NCBI GenBank assembly: GCA_036946625.1
Contig: JAQIIU010000003.1
Location: forward strand, 755,961-819,960
Length of the DNA: 64,000 nucleotides
Source: Methylorubrum populi
GTDB lineage: Bacteria > Pseudomonadota > Alphaproteobacteria > Rhizobiales > Beijerinckiaceae
Direction: 5' to 3'
Part shown: positions 8,082-16,329 of the stretch, piece by piece
How the letters are laid out: the number at the start of each line of letters is the position of its first letter
Numbering within the stretch: position 1 is the stretch's first letter
Made by a program: the position numbers and the translations under genes
Notes under the pieces: generated by a model
Database searches by the model: none
What the model was told of the DNA's origin: nothing
The model's input: only the letters and a program-made list of their open reading frames with translations

Positions 8082-9071
8082 ATGACGCAGCGCGCAGCCG
8101 CCCCGACCCGACGAACCCTTCTGATGTCGGGCATCGCCGCGGCGGCCTGCGCCGTCTCGCATCCGGAGATTTCCATGGCGGACGAATCCGCATTCTGGCC
8201 GAACGGCGCCCGCCTCGCGGTCAGCTTCTCGCTGATGTTCGAGGGCGGCGGACAGCCGATCTCAGGGGCGGGCGGCGTCATCCCGGATCCCATCGAGAAG
8301 GGACTGCCGGACCTGCCCACCAACGCCTTCTTCCAGTACGGCGTCTACGAGGGCATCCCGCGCCTCCTCGACCTGTTCGACCGGCATCAGGTGAAGATGT
8401 CGTCCTTCATGATCGGGCGCGCCGTCGACAAGGCGCCCGACCTCGCGCGGGAGATCGTGCGGCGCGGCCACGAGGCCGCCGCCCACGGGCGGACCTGGGA
8501 GAACTCGTACAGTCTAGCCCCCGAGGCCGAGCGCGCCTTCATCAGTGACAGCGTCGCCAGCATCGAGCGCGCGACGGGGCAGCGGCCGGTGGGCTGGAAC
8601 GCGTACTGGATGCGCAACTCGGCCCACACCCTCGACATCCTGCAGGGGCTCGGCTTCCGCTACCACATCGACGAGCCGAGCCGGGACGAGCCGTTCATCG
8701 TGCCGCTGAAGGGCGGCGACTTCGTCACCGTCCCCTACACCTTCCACATGAACGACATCGTGTCGTTCCCCTTCGTGGGCTGGAACCCCGCCGCCTACGA
8801 GCAGGCGCTACGGGACGAGTTCGACCAGCTCTACGAGGAGGGCGCGCACCGCCGCCGGATGATGGTGGTGAGCCTGCACGACCGCATCTCCGGCCACGCC
8901 GCCCGGGTACGCGCGCTCGACCGTTTCCTCGCCTACGCCCGCTCGAAGCCCGGCGTCTGGTTCGCGCGCAAGGACGCGATCGCCGACTGGGCGCTGAAGG
9001 CCCGTGAGGCCACGCCCGTCATCGTCCGCGGCGCACCCGCCGAGACCGGCCTGCCGGGCTCCGCCGGCTGA
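8082..9071 (+). CDS. Tat-exported polysaccharide deacetylase (PuuE-like NodB fold)
   Basis: 329 residues from ATG 8082; an upstream in-frame ATG at 8016 would place an unlikely extension before the signal. The N-terminus (TRRTLLMSGIAAAACA) looks like a twin-arginine signal. The body matches the PuuE/allantoinase-like branch of carbohydrate esterase 4: FFQYGVYEGIPRLLDLF, SSFMIGRAVDKAPDLAREIVRRGHEAAAHGRTWEN, VSLHDRISGHAARV. The first NodB motif, usually with an Asp-Asp pair, reads FSLMFEGG and lacks that pair. The true substrate is therefore doubtful. It is the first gene of an operon with an SDR and small enzymes. Confidence 0.8.
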   Translation: MTQRAAAPTRRTLLMSGIAAAACAVSHPEISMADESAFWPNGARLAVSFSLMFEGGGQPISGAGGVIPDPIEKGLPDLPTNAFFQYGVYEGIPRLLDLFDRHQVKMSSFMIGRAVDKAPDLAREIVRRGHEAAAHGRTWENSYSLAPEAERAFISDSVASIERATGQRPVGWNAYWMRNSAHTLDILQGLGFRYHIDEPSRDEPFIVPLKGGDFVTVPYTFHMNDIVSFPFVGWNPAAYEQALRDEFDQLYEEGAHRRRMMVVSLHDRISGHAARVRALDRFLAYARSKPGVWFARKDAIADWALKAREATPVIVRGAPAETGLPGSAG

Positions 9072-9122
9072 TCGGACGCCCTCGCCTGGGCGGAGAGGAA
9101 CACGAGGACAAGGAGACATCGC

Positions 9123-9833
9123 ATGCCTATCGATCTGAACGGACGGAGCGTGCTCGTCGTCGGTGCGGGCGGCGGCATCGGCCGGGCGACGGCGCAAGCC
9201 TTCGCGCAGGGCGGTGCCCGCGTCGTGGCGGCGGGGCGACCGGGCGCGAAGCTCGACGATGCGGTGCGAGCCGCAGGCGACCGAGCGGCCGCCCTCGACT
9301 TCACCGACGACGCGGCCGTCGCGGCGTTTTTCGCGGACCGCGAGCCGTTCGACCACGTGGTCGTGGCGGCGGCCTCGACGAAGACCGGGCCGGTCGGGGG
9401 GCTCGCGCTCGCGGATGCCCGAGCCTCGATGGACTCGAAATTCTTCGGCGCCTACCGGATCGCCCGGTCGGCGAAGATCCGCGACGGCGGCTCGCTCACC
9501 TTCGTGTCGGGCTTCCTCTCGACCCGGCCGAGCGCGACCTCCGTGCTCCAGGGCGCGATCAACGCCGCCCTCGAAGCCCTCGCGCGCGGCCTCGCCCTGG
9601 AACGGGCGCCGGTGCGGGTCAACACCGTCTCGCCGGGCCTCATCGACACGCCGCTCTATGCCGGCATGCGGTCGGAGGATCGGCAGGCGATGTTCGCGCG
9701 GGCCGCCGGGCGGCTGCCGGCCGGCCGTGTCGGAGCGCCCGAGGACATCGCCCAGGCCATCCTGTTCGTGGCGACCAATCCCTTCGTCACCGGCTCGACC
9801 GTCACCGTCGACGGCGGCGGCACCATCGCCTGA
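9123..9833 (+). CDS. short-chain dehydrogenase/reductase with a substituted active site
   Basis: 236 residues with the Rossmann NAD(P) motif GAGGGIGRATA at residues 14-24, the catalytic-Ser strand TFVSGF and the C-terminal NTVSPGLIDTP and TGSTVTVDGGG motifs of classical SDRs. The expected YxxxK is missing: the aligned segment reads SVLQGAINAALEAL, so Tyr and Lys become Gln and Asn. It may be a non-catalytic or mechanistically altered paralogue. A Shine-Dalgarno (AAGGAG) precedes ATG 9123. It is co-directional with the VOC gene 8 bp downstream. Confidence 0.88.
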   Translation: MPIDLNGRSVLVVGAGGGIGRATAQAFAQGGARVVAAGRPGAKLDDAVRAAGDRAAALDFTDDAAVAAFFADREPFDHVVVAAASTKTGPVGGLALADARASMDSKFFGAYRIARSAKIRDGGSLTFVSGFLSTRPSATSVLQGAINAALEALARGLALERAPVRVNTVSPGLIDTPLYAGMRSEDRQAMFARAAGRLPAGRVGAPEDIAQAILFVATNPFVTGSTVTVDGGGTIA

Positions 9834-9841
9834 GCGCCCCG

Positions 9842-10240
9842 ATGCGCCTCGACCACGCCACCCTGCGCACCCGCGACCTGTCGGGCCTGCGCCGCTTCTT
9901 CGAGGACGTGTTCGATCTTCGGGACGGCTTCCGCCCGGCCTTCGGCTTTCCCGGCCACTGGCTCTACGCGGGCGACGAACCCCTCGTGCATCTCATCCCG
10001 GTGCGACCCGATGCGCCCGATCCGGAGCGCGGGGGCGAGAGCATCGATCACATCGCCTTCCTGCGCGGCGACCACGATGCGTTCCGCGGGCGGCTCAACG
10101 CCCGCGGCATCCCCTACAGCCGCATGGAGCTGCCCGAGATCGGCGAGCGCCGCGTGTTCCTGCATGCGCCCGGCCGCACGCTGATCGAGGTCGCCTTCCG
10201 CGACCTGAACACGATCCGAACCGGAGAGACCGCCCGATGA
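9842..10240 (+). CDS. VOC-family (glyoxalase/dioxygenase superfamily) protein
   Basis: 132 residues, one VOC module pair: RLDHATLRTRDLSGLRRFFEDVFDL at the start, DHIAFLRGDHDAF in the middle and IEVAFRDLN at the end. His4, the central His and the terminal Glu fit the usual metal triad. Such proteins include glyoxalase I and ring-cleaving enzymes; the reaction cannot be assigned. The stop overlaps the next start (ATGA at 10237-10240), implying translational coupling with the SnoaL-like gene. Confidence 0.88.
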   Translation: MRLDHATLRTRDLSGLRRFFEDVFDLRDGFRPAFGFPGHWLYAGDEPLVHLIPVRPDAPDPERGGESIDHIAFLRGDHDAFRGRLNARGIPYSRMELPEIGERRVFLHAPGRTLIEVAFRDLNTIRTGETAR

Positions 10241-10767
10241 TCCCGCCGTTCCGCTCCCTCGCCGCGGCCGCGCTGCTCGCGGCCTCGCCCGCAGCCGCCG
10301 AGACGCTCGTCGCGCCCGACGTGCTGACCGTCGATCCCGGCCTGCCGCCGACGCAGCGCGAGGCGGTGGTGCTCGCGGCCCGGCGCTACGCCACCTTCTG
10401 GAACACCGGCGACCCGGCCTACGCGCGGGCGGCGCTCGCCGAGACCTTCGTGGACGAGACGCTGCCGCCCGGTCGCGTGCAGGGACCGGCCGGGCCGCTC
10501 CTCGCCTCCGAGGGTTTTCGCAAGGCGGTGCCGGACCTGACCTGCGAGATCGTGCAGATGATCGTGGCGGGCGACCGGGCGGTGCTGCATCTGCGCTTCC
10601 GCGGCCACTTCACCGGCACCTTCGAGGGGAAGCAGGGCCGGGGTCAGCCGGTCGCGTTCATCGCCACCGACATCTATCGGGTGGCCGACGGGCGCATCGC
10701 CGCCAACTGGCACATCGAGGACAACCTCACGCTCCTGCGCCAGCTCGGCGCCGTCCCGGCGCCCTAG
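10237..10767 (+). CDS. secreted SnoaL/NTF2-like protein
   Basis: 176 residues with a Sec signal peptide (FRSLAAAALLAASPAAAET). The mature part reads ARRYATFWNTGDPAYARAALAETFVDETLPPG, DLTCEIVQMIVAGDRAVLHLRFRGHFTG and DGRIAANWHIEDNLTLLRQLG. This is the cone-shaped NTF2/SnoaL fold seen in polyketide cyclases and in many stress-induced ester-cyclase-like proteins. It is coupled to the VOC gene by a 4-nt overlap. Periplasmic location is inferred from the signal. Function unknown. Confidence 0.85.
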   Translation: MIPPFRSLAAAALLAASPAAAETLVAPDVLTVDPGLPPTQREAVVLAARRYATFWNTGDPAYARAALAETFVDETLPPGRVQGPAGPLLASEGFRKAVPDLTCEIVQMIVAGDRAVLHLRFRGHFTGTFEGKQGRGQPVAFIATDIYRVADGRIAANWHIEDNLTLLRQLGAVPAP

Positions 10768-10816
10768 AAGCATAGCGCGCTTCCAAAACGACGAACCGCT
10801 CACGGGAGACAGTCTC

Positions 10817-11926
10817 ATGCCCTCTCCGCGCCGCTCCCTCGCCGCGGCTCTCATCCTCTCGGCGATCTTCGCGGGCCCGGGCCGTGCCCTGGCCGCGGAG
10901 GATCCCCGCCTCGCGGCGGCGATGAGCCTCGACGTGCCCTCGACCGGCGTGAGCATCGCGCCGGACGGGCGCCGCTTCCTGGTGCTCGCCCGGCTCGACG
11001 GCTCGGGCGGCCCGCAGGTCGTGGAATGGAAGGACGGCGCGCTCGTCCCCTATCCGGATGCCGCGTGGAACGGCTGGTCGAAGGGCCGTGATCCGGCAGG
11101 CGGCTTCGTGCGGGTCAACGCCCAGCGCATCGGCCCGGACGGGGCGCTCTGGCTCGTCGACACCGGCGCCCCCGGCATCGGCAATCCGGTCCTTGCGGGC
11201 GGCCCGAAGCTGATCCGCGTCGATCTCGCAACGAACCGCGTCGCGCGCGTCTATCCGCTCGCCGCCGCGACGAAGGCGGACAGCTTCGTCGACGACGTCC
11301 GCTTCAACGGCGCCCACGCCTACCTCACCGATGCGGGCGCGCCGGGCCTGATCGTGCTCGATCTCGCATCGGGGCAAGCGCGCCGCGTCCTCGATCGCCA
11401 TCCCTCGACGTTGAGCGACCGCCCCGTCTCGGCCGAGGGCAAGCCGATGCACGGTCCCGACGGCAAGCCGCTGCATATCCACGCCGACCAGCTCGAGGTC
11501 TCGCCGGACGGGCGCTGGTTCTACTACCAGCCGAGCTCGGGACGGATGTCGCGGATCGAGACCCGCTACCTCGACGACCCGTCGCTCCCCGACGCGGAGC
11601 TCGCCAGGCATGTCGAGCCCTTCGCCGACACCCCCTCGACCGGGGGGACCGCCATCGACGCGGCCGGCAACCTCTACGTCAGCGACACCGACCGGCTCGC
11701 GGTCCTGAAGGTCGCGCGCGACGGCGCGACCACGACGCTGGTGCAGGATCCGCGCCTCGTCTGGGTCGACGCGATGTGGATCGATGCGCAGGGCCGCCTG
11801 TGGCTGCCGGCGGCCCAGCTCGACCGGATGGCGCCGTTCAACGACGGCAAGGACCGCGTCGAGCGGCCGATCCGGGTCTTCACCCTCGACATCGGCGCGC
11901 GGCCCGCGCCGAACGACCATCGCTGA
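10817..11926 (+). CDS. Yellow/major-royal-jelly-like beta-propeller, secreted
   Basis: 369 residues with a signal peptide ([22 protein letters not shown]) and a propeller typical of bacterial MRJP/Yellow proteins (L-dopachrome tautomerase-related): [83 protein letters not shown]. The family binds small amines or lactones but few bacterial members have known substrates. It is the last intact gene of the 8.1-11.9 kb operon. A ribosome site and ATG for a further gene follow at 11940, but that gene is cut off. Confidence 0.85.
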   Translation: MPSPRRSLAAALILSAIFAGPGRALAAEDPRLAAAMSLDVPSTGVSIAPDGRRFLVLARLDGSGGPQVVEWKDGALVPYPDAAWNGWSKGRDPAGGFVRVNAQRIGPDGALWLVDTGAPGIGNPVLAGGPKLIRVDLATNRVARVYPLAAATKADSFVDDVRFNGAHAYLTDAGAPGLIVLDLASGQARRVLDRHPSTLSDRPVSAEGKPMHGPDGKPLHIHADQLEVSPDGRWFYYQPSSGRMSRIETRYLDDPSLPDAELARHVEPFADTPSTGGTAIDAAGNLYVSDTDRLAVLKVARDGATTTLVQDPRLVWVDAMWIDAQGRLWLPAAQLDRMAPFNDGKDRVERPIRVFTLDIGARPAPNDHR

Positions 11927-11969
11927 ACCGGAGGCTGCCATGACCCGCGACGACGGCACCGTGCAGCCG

Positions 11970-13047
11970 GCCGCCGGGCCGGCCGTCCGCCAGCTTGTCG
12001 AGGTCGGCGCGGGCCTGCTTGTAGTGAGCGACCGAGGCGGACAGGTGCGCTTCGTCTCGACTGCCCGCGATCCTCGGCAGCAGGGCTGCCAGCGCGTGCT
12101 TCACGTCGCCGATCAGGCCCTGCTCCACCGGCACCCGGCGGCCGATGCTCTCGGGGCGGATGTCGATCTGCGCGATGCGCGCATCCTTCGGGTAGAACTG
12201 GCGATAGGGGAAGTCCGTGCCGAGCATCAGCAGGGCGTCGCAAGCCCCCATCGCGTAGTAGCCCGAGGAGAAGCCGATCAGGCCGGTCATGCCGACATCG
12301 TAGGGGTTGTCCCACTCGATGTGCTCCTTGCCGCGCATCGCGTGGACGATCGATGCCTTGAGGGCCGCGGCCAGCGCCACGACCTCGTCGTGCGCCCCCT
12401 CGACGCCGCCGCCGCAGAGCAGCGTGACGCGCTGCGACTCGTTCAGGAGGGCCGCGAGGCGGTCGAGGGCGTCGTCCGGCGGCACGACGGCCGGCGCAGG
12501 CGGCAGCATGCCCAGCCTCTGCGGCGCCGGCGCGTCCGCCGCCTCCTTCAGCGCCACGTCGCCCGGGATCACGATCACCGACACGCAGCGTTCCGCCACC
12601 GACCTGCGGATCGCCTGCTCCAGCACGCGCGGCATCTGCGCCGGGCTGGACACCAGCTCGCAATAGCTCGAGCACTCCCGGAAGAGCTGATCGGGATGGG
12701 TCTCCTGGAAGTAGCCCGAGCCGATCTCCGCGGAGGGGATATGCGCGGCGATGGCGAGCACCGACACGCGCGAGCGATGCGCGTCGTAGAGGCCGTTGAT
12801 GAGGTGCAGGTTGCCGGGCCCGCAGGACCCGGCGCAGACGGCGAGCTGCCCGGTCGCGTGGGCGTCGCCCGCCGCGGCGAAGGCGGCGACCTCCTCGTGG
12901 CGGACATGCAGCCACTCGATTCGCGCCGCGCGCGCGGATCGCCTCGGTGATGCCGTTCAGGCTGTCGCCGACCACGCCGTAGATCCGGCGGACGCCCACC
13001 GCCTCCGGCGTCTCGACGAACTGCTCTGCCACGTTGCGCGCTATCAT
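11970..13047 (-). pseudogene. poxB: pyruvate dehydrogenase (quinone)/pyruvate oxidase-like gene, broken
   Basis: ATG 13047 begins a PoxB-like ThDP enzyme: [31 protein letters not shown]. Near 12925 the frame shifts. The adjacent frame continues [52 protein letters not shown] and the central FAD-like domain ([40 protein letters not shown]). The gene stops being recognisable around 11970 in the linker before the C-terminal ThDP domain, about 200 residues short. A frameshift plus a 3' deletion make it non-functional. The deletion end also removed the gene starting at 11940. Confidence 0.8.
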
Positions 13048-13054
13048 TCGCTCC

Positions 13055-13114
13055 TCAGATCAGGTGTGTGGATCGAGCGGCCTCGATCAGTTCGTCGCGG
13101 TAATGCGGAGGGCG
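13055..13114 (-). pseudogene. C-terminal scrap of a second CoA-transferase
   Basis: The last 19 codons read HYRDELIEAARSTHLI, near-identical in pattern to the end of the intact CoA-transferase at 13509 (DFRDALTEAARQQHLI). The stop context TCAGATCAGGTG is also shared. It is fused in frame to an unrelated PHA-synthase-like N-terminus. This implies a paralogous CoA-transferase gene once lay here and was removed by deletion. Confidence 0.5.
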
Positions 13115-13468
13115 AAGCCGATGGGAGCGTCCGTCCGCGTGCTGCTGAAGGCAGCGCATCAGGCTCTGGCGCACGTGAAAGTCGGCGATTGCCGAGGTAT
13201 GGCCGGCGAAAGGTGCGTGGACGAGGATTGGGACGCCGTCACCGGAGCTCGTCGAATAATCGAGCAGCCGCAGGGTCTTCAGTTCGAGCGCCAGGCGATG
13301 GGGGGTCGCGAGGCGCGGGTCGGGCCCGAACCGGATGCGCGACGATTCCATGAAGGCGTCGAACAGGCGGTTCATGGCGTCCGTCGGGCTCGTAGCGCCG
13401 TGGGCGAGCGAAGAAGGGCGCGTCGCCGAGGACGCGGCGTCGCGTCCTGCGTGGGAATGGTCGATCAT
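13115..13468 (-). pseudogene. PHA-synthase-like alpha/beta hydrolase, N-terminal fragment
   Basis: The frame starts at ATG 13468 (13375 possible) and contains LALELKTLRLLDYSTSSGDGVPILVHAPFAGHTSAIADFHVRQSL. This resembles the N-terminal part of PhaC/PHA-depolymerase-like alpha/beta hydrolases, where ...VPxLVxxPxAGHxxxIADF precedes the nucleophile domain. The catalytic region is missing. After about 118 residues the frame runs into a CoA-transferase C-terminus. A chimera made by deletion is the simplest reading. Confidence 0.5.
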
Positions 13469-13508
13469 GGGACGGGACGGGTTGCCGATATCGCGCATGG
13501 GCTGCCGG

Positions 13509-14831
13509 TCAGATCAGGTGCTGCTGCCGAGCGGCCTCGGTCAGAGCGTCGCGGAAGTCGGGATGGGCGATGGCGATGAGCGCCTGCGCCCGTTCCGTGG
13601 AGGAACGTCCCTTCAGGTTCGCCGACCCGAACTCGGTGACGATCCAGTGCGTGTCGATGCGCGGGGTCGTCACCGGTCCGGAGAGCCGGGGCACGATGCG
13701 CGAGACCTTGCCGTGTACCGCCGTCGCGCTCGCGGCGATGATCGACCGGCCGCCGCGCGAGGCGTAGGCGCCGCGCACGAAGTCGAGCTGGCCGCCCGAG
13801 GCCGAGTACTGGTGGCCGAGCATGTGCTCGGAGTTGCAGGCGCCGGTCAGGTCGATCTCGATCGTGCCGTTGATCGAGACCACGTTGTCGTTCCGCGCGA
13901 TCACGGCCGGGTCGTTGACGTAGTCGACCGGCCAGCTCTCGACCGCCGGGTTGTCGTCGAGGAAGTCGTACATCGCCTTCTGCCCCATGGCGAAGGTGAA
14001 GACGCTCCTGCCCCGGTTGAGCGCCTTGGCGCGATTGGTGACGTTGCCCGCGCGGATCAGGTCGACCATGCCGGGGCACATCACCTCGCTGTGGATGCCG
14101 AGGTCGTTGCGCTCGCTCAGCTCGGCGCAGACCAAGTTGGGGAGCGCCCCGACGCCCATCTGAAGGCAGGCCCCGTCCGGCACCATCGCGGCGATCGTCC
14201 TGGCGATCGCGCGGTCGGTGTCCGAACCGGAGCGGACCGGCAGTTCGAGCAGCGGCGCCTCGTGCTCGACGATCGCCGTCACCTCGGAGACGTCGAGAGC
14301 CGCACCCGAGCCGAACACGCGCGGCATGCGCGGGTTGACTTCGACGATCAGACGCTTGGCCGCCCGGGCCACGGCGGTGGAGTAGTCGTTGCCGGTACCG
14401 AAGCTCATGGTGCCGTGCCGGTCCATCGGCGAGACCGTGCAGACGAAGGTGTCGATCTGTGCTTCCTCGATCAGCAGGCGCGGCGACTGGTGGAAGTTGT
14501 TGGGCACGTAGTTCAGGAACTTGGTGTTCCCGTGCGCCACGCCCGCCTTGACGTTCTTGCGGTCGATGCCCGTCATGAACATGCAGTAGGGCTTGATGCG
14601 GTCGCGCAACGCGTAGTTCAGCACGGTGTCGCCCGCGATCGACGTCGCCTCGAAGTAGTAGAGCCTGAGATCGAGAGCGGGCTCGGCCCGCGCCCGCTCC
14701 GCCAGCGCGCCGAGGAGCGCCGGTGGCTCGGCCATGGCCATGCCCATCGCGATCCGGCTGCCGGAGGGGATGGCCGCCACCGCCTCCTCCGGGCTCGTCA
14801 GCTTGGCGCGGTAGCGTTCGGAGAGCGTCAT
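13509..14831 (-). CDS. ict: acetyl-CoA hydrolase/transferase-family CoA-transferase (itaconate CoA-transferase, RipA type)
   Basis: 440 residues from ATG 14831. It is a class I CoA-transferase of the 4-hydroxybutyrate CoA-transferase/acetyl-CoA hydrolase family, with CLQMGVGALPNLV in the C-terminal half, the part of such enzymes that carries the catalytic Glu, and IHSEVMCPGMVDLI. Alone the substrate would be ambiguous. The neighbours, a MaoC hydratase (11 bp upstream) and a CitE-like lyase with a divergent LysR gene, reproduce the itaconate degradation set of Yersinia (RipA/RipB/RipC). The role is therefore inferred as activating itaconate to itaconyl-CoA, probably with succinyl-CoA as donor. 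Confidence 0.8.
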   Translation of the reverse strand: MTLSERYRAKLTSPEEAVAAIPSGSRIAMGMAMAEPPALLGALAERARAEPALDLRLYYFEATSIAGDTVLNYALRDRIKPYCMFMTGIDRKNVKAGVAHGNTKFLNYVPNNFHQSPRLLIEEAQIDTFVCTVSPMDRHGTMSFGTGNDYSTAVARAAKRLIVEVNPRMPRVFGSGAALDVSEVTAIVEHEAPLLELPVRSGSDTDRAIARTIAAMVPDGACLQMGVGALPNLVCAELSERNDLGIHSEVMCPGMVDLIRAGNVTNRAKALNRGRSVFTFAMGQKAMYDFLDDNPAVESWPVDYVNDPAVIARNDNVVSINGTIEIDLTGACNSEHMLGHQYSASGGQLDFVRGAYASRGGRSIIAASATAVHGKVSRIVPRLSGPVTTPRIDTHWIVTEFGSANLKGRSSTERAQALIAIAHPDFRDALTEAARQQHLI

Positions 14832-14842
14832 GCCGGCCTCCC

Positions 14843-15370
14843 TCAATAGCCCGCGGCTTCTTCGGGCGAGTGGCCGCGCCTGTGCACGAGCATGGTGCGC
14901 TCGAAGCTCATCACCTCCTGGCCGTCCTGGTTGAGGCCGCGGGTCGAGACGGTGACGATCCCTTGCGTCGGACGGCTCTCCGACGCGCGCTTATGCAGCA
15001 CGGTACTCTCGGCATAGAGCGTGTCGCCGGCGAAGACCGGATGGCTCGCCTTGACCTTGTCCCAGCCGAGATTGGCCACGACCTTGGCCGAGACGGTGCG
15101 CACGCTCATCCCGGTGAGCAGCGCCAGCGTGAAGGTCGAGTCGACAAGCATCTTCTTCCACTCGGTCTTCGCCGCGTAGGCGGCGTCGAAATGGACCTGC
15201 TGGACGTTGAGCGTCAGCAGCGTGAACCAGGTGTTGTCGGTCTCGAGGATCGTGCGGCCGGGCCGGTGCTCGAACACGTCGCCGGGCTCGAAGTCCTCGA
15301 AGTACAGCCCCGAGGTCTCGCGGTAGCGCCGCTCGCCGACGGTTTTGTAGGCGGAGAGAAGGTTTTCCAT
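14843..15370 (-). CDS. ich: MaoC-family hydratase (itaconyl-CoA hydratase, RipB type)
   Basis: 175 residues, one hotdog domain: GLYFEDFEPGDVFEHRPGRTILETDNTWFTLLTLNVQQVHFDAAYA (the DxxxxNxxHxD-like MaoC active site reads LLTLNVQQVHFD), then PVFAGDTLYAESTVLHKRAS and GIVTVSTRGLNQDGQEVMSFERTMLV. It is the middle gene of the operon, 22 bp after the lyase stop and 11 bp before the CoA-transferase start. In the itaconate route it would hydrate itaconyl-CoA to (S)-citramalyl-CoA. Family assignment is firm; the substrate rests on context. Confidence 0.82.
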   Translation of the reverse strand: MENLLSAYKTVGERRYRETSGLYFEDFEPGDVFEHRPGRTILETDNTWFTLLTLNVQQVHFDAAYAAKTEWKKMLVDSTFTLALLTGMSVRTVSAKVVANLGWDKVKASHPVFAGDTLYAESTVLHKRASESRPTQGIVTVSTRGLNQDGQEVMSFERTMLVHRRGHSPEEAAGY

Positions 15371-15392
15371 CGCGATTGCTCCTTGTGTCTCG

Positions 15393-16259
15393 TCAGTTCG
15401 TGGGCAGAGGCTCGCCCGCTGCCGCGAGCGTCCGCCGCGCTTTGCGCGCCACGGCCTCGTCGATCATCCGCCCATCGACGGTGCCGACGCCCTTGGCGTT
15501 CTCGGCCAGGATCCGGCGCGCCACATCGACGACCGCAGGACTCGGCGTGAGATGCGCGTTGATGGTCGCGATCTGGCCCGGGTGGATTGCGGCCTTCGCT
15601 GCGAAGCCCAGGGTGACCGCCGCCTTCGTCTCCCGGGCGAGGCCGTCGCCGTCGCGGATGTCGAAGAAGGGCGTGTCGATGGTCGTGAGACCCGACAGGG
15701 TCGCCGCCGCGACGAGGCGCGAGCGCGCGTGCAGCAGAGGCTCCCAGGCGGTGTCCGCCCCGAGATCCGCCGCCATGTCGGCCGCGCCGAACATCAGTCC
15801 GGCGAGCCGCGGCGTGGCGCCCGCGATCCCGTCGAGGGCGGCGAGGCCGCGGGCGCTCTCGATGAGGGCGATCAGTCCGGCACGCTTGCCCGCCGCCGCG
15901 AGGAGCCGGTCCGCAATGTGCAGGGTGCCCGCATCCTCCACCTTGGGCAGGACGACGAGGTCGGGCTCCGCCTCTCCGTCGAGGAGGGCGGCGAGATCGG
16001 CGAGGCCGGCCCGCGTCTCGATCGCGTTGATCCGCAGAGCGCGGAGCGGGATGTCGTCGCGCGTCCGCGCGAGATGGTCCAGCGCCGTGCGGCGTGCCGC
16101 GTCCTTGTCGCCGGACGCGACGGCGTCCTCAAGGTCGAGGATCAGTGCGTCCGCGCCGACCGCGGCGGCCTTGCCGAACCGCTCGGGCTTGGTCGCCGGC
16201 GTGAAGAGGAGGCTGCGCAAGGGGCGCGCAGCAGAGGAAGGGTCGCTCGTCATACCCAT
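15393..16259 (-). CDS. ccl: CitE-like CoA ester lyase ((S)-citramalyl-CoA lyase, RipC type)
   Basis: 288 residues (starts at 16259 and 16253 both possible). HpcH/HpaI TIM barrel of the citrate-lyase-beta-like family: RSLLFTPATKPERFGKAAAVGADALILDLEDAV, ALRINAIETRAGLADL, VLPKVEDAGTLHIAD, LIALIESARGLAALDGIA, MFGAADMAADLGA with the metal-binding Glu/Asp, and KAAIHPGQIATIN. As the first gene of the operon it would split citramalyl-CoA into acetyl-CoA and pyruvate. It diverges from the LysR gene, with a 70-bp shared control region. Confidence 0.85.
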   Translation of the reverse strand: MGMTSDPSSAARPLRSLLFTPATKPERFGKAAAVGADALILDLEDAVASGDKDAARRTALDHLARTRDDIPLRALRINAIETRAGLADLAALLDGEAEPDLVVLPKVEDAGTLHIADRLLAAAGKRAGLIALIESARGLAALDGIAGATPRLAGLMFGAADMAADLGADTAWEPLLHARSRLVAAATLSGLTTIDTPFFDIRDGDGLARETKAAVTLGFAAKAAIHPGQIATINAHLTPSPAVVDVARRILAENAKGVGTVDGRMIDEAVARKARRTLAAAGEPLPTN

Positions 16260-16329
16260 CGATCTGGTCGAAGACCGTCATCTGTCCAATATCCATCACC
16301 GGCGTCGTTGATCGCTTTTGGAGATACCG

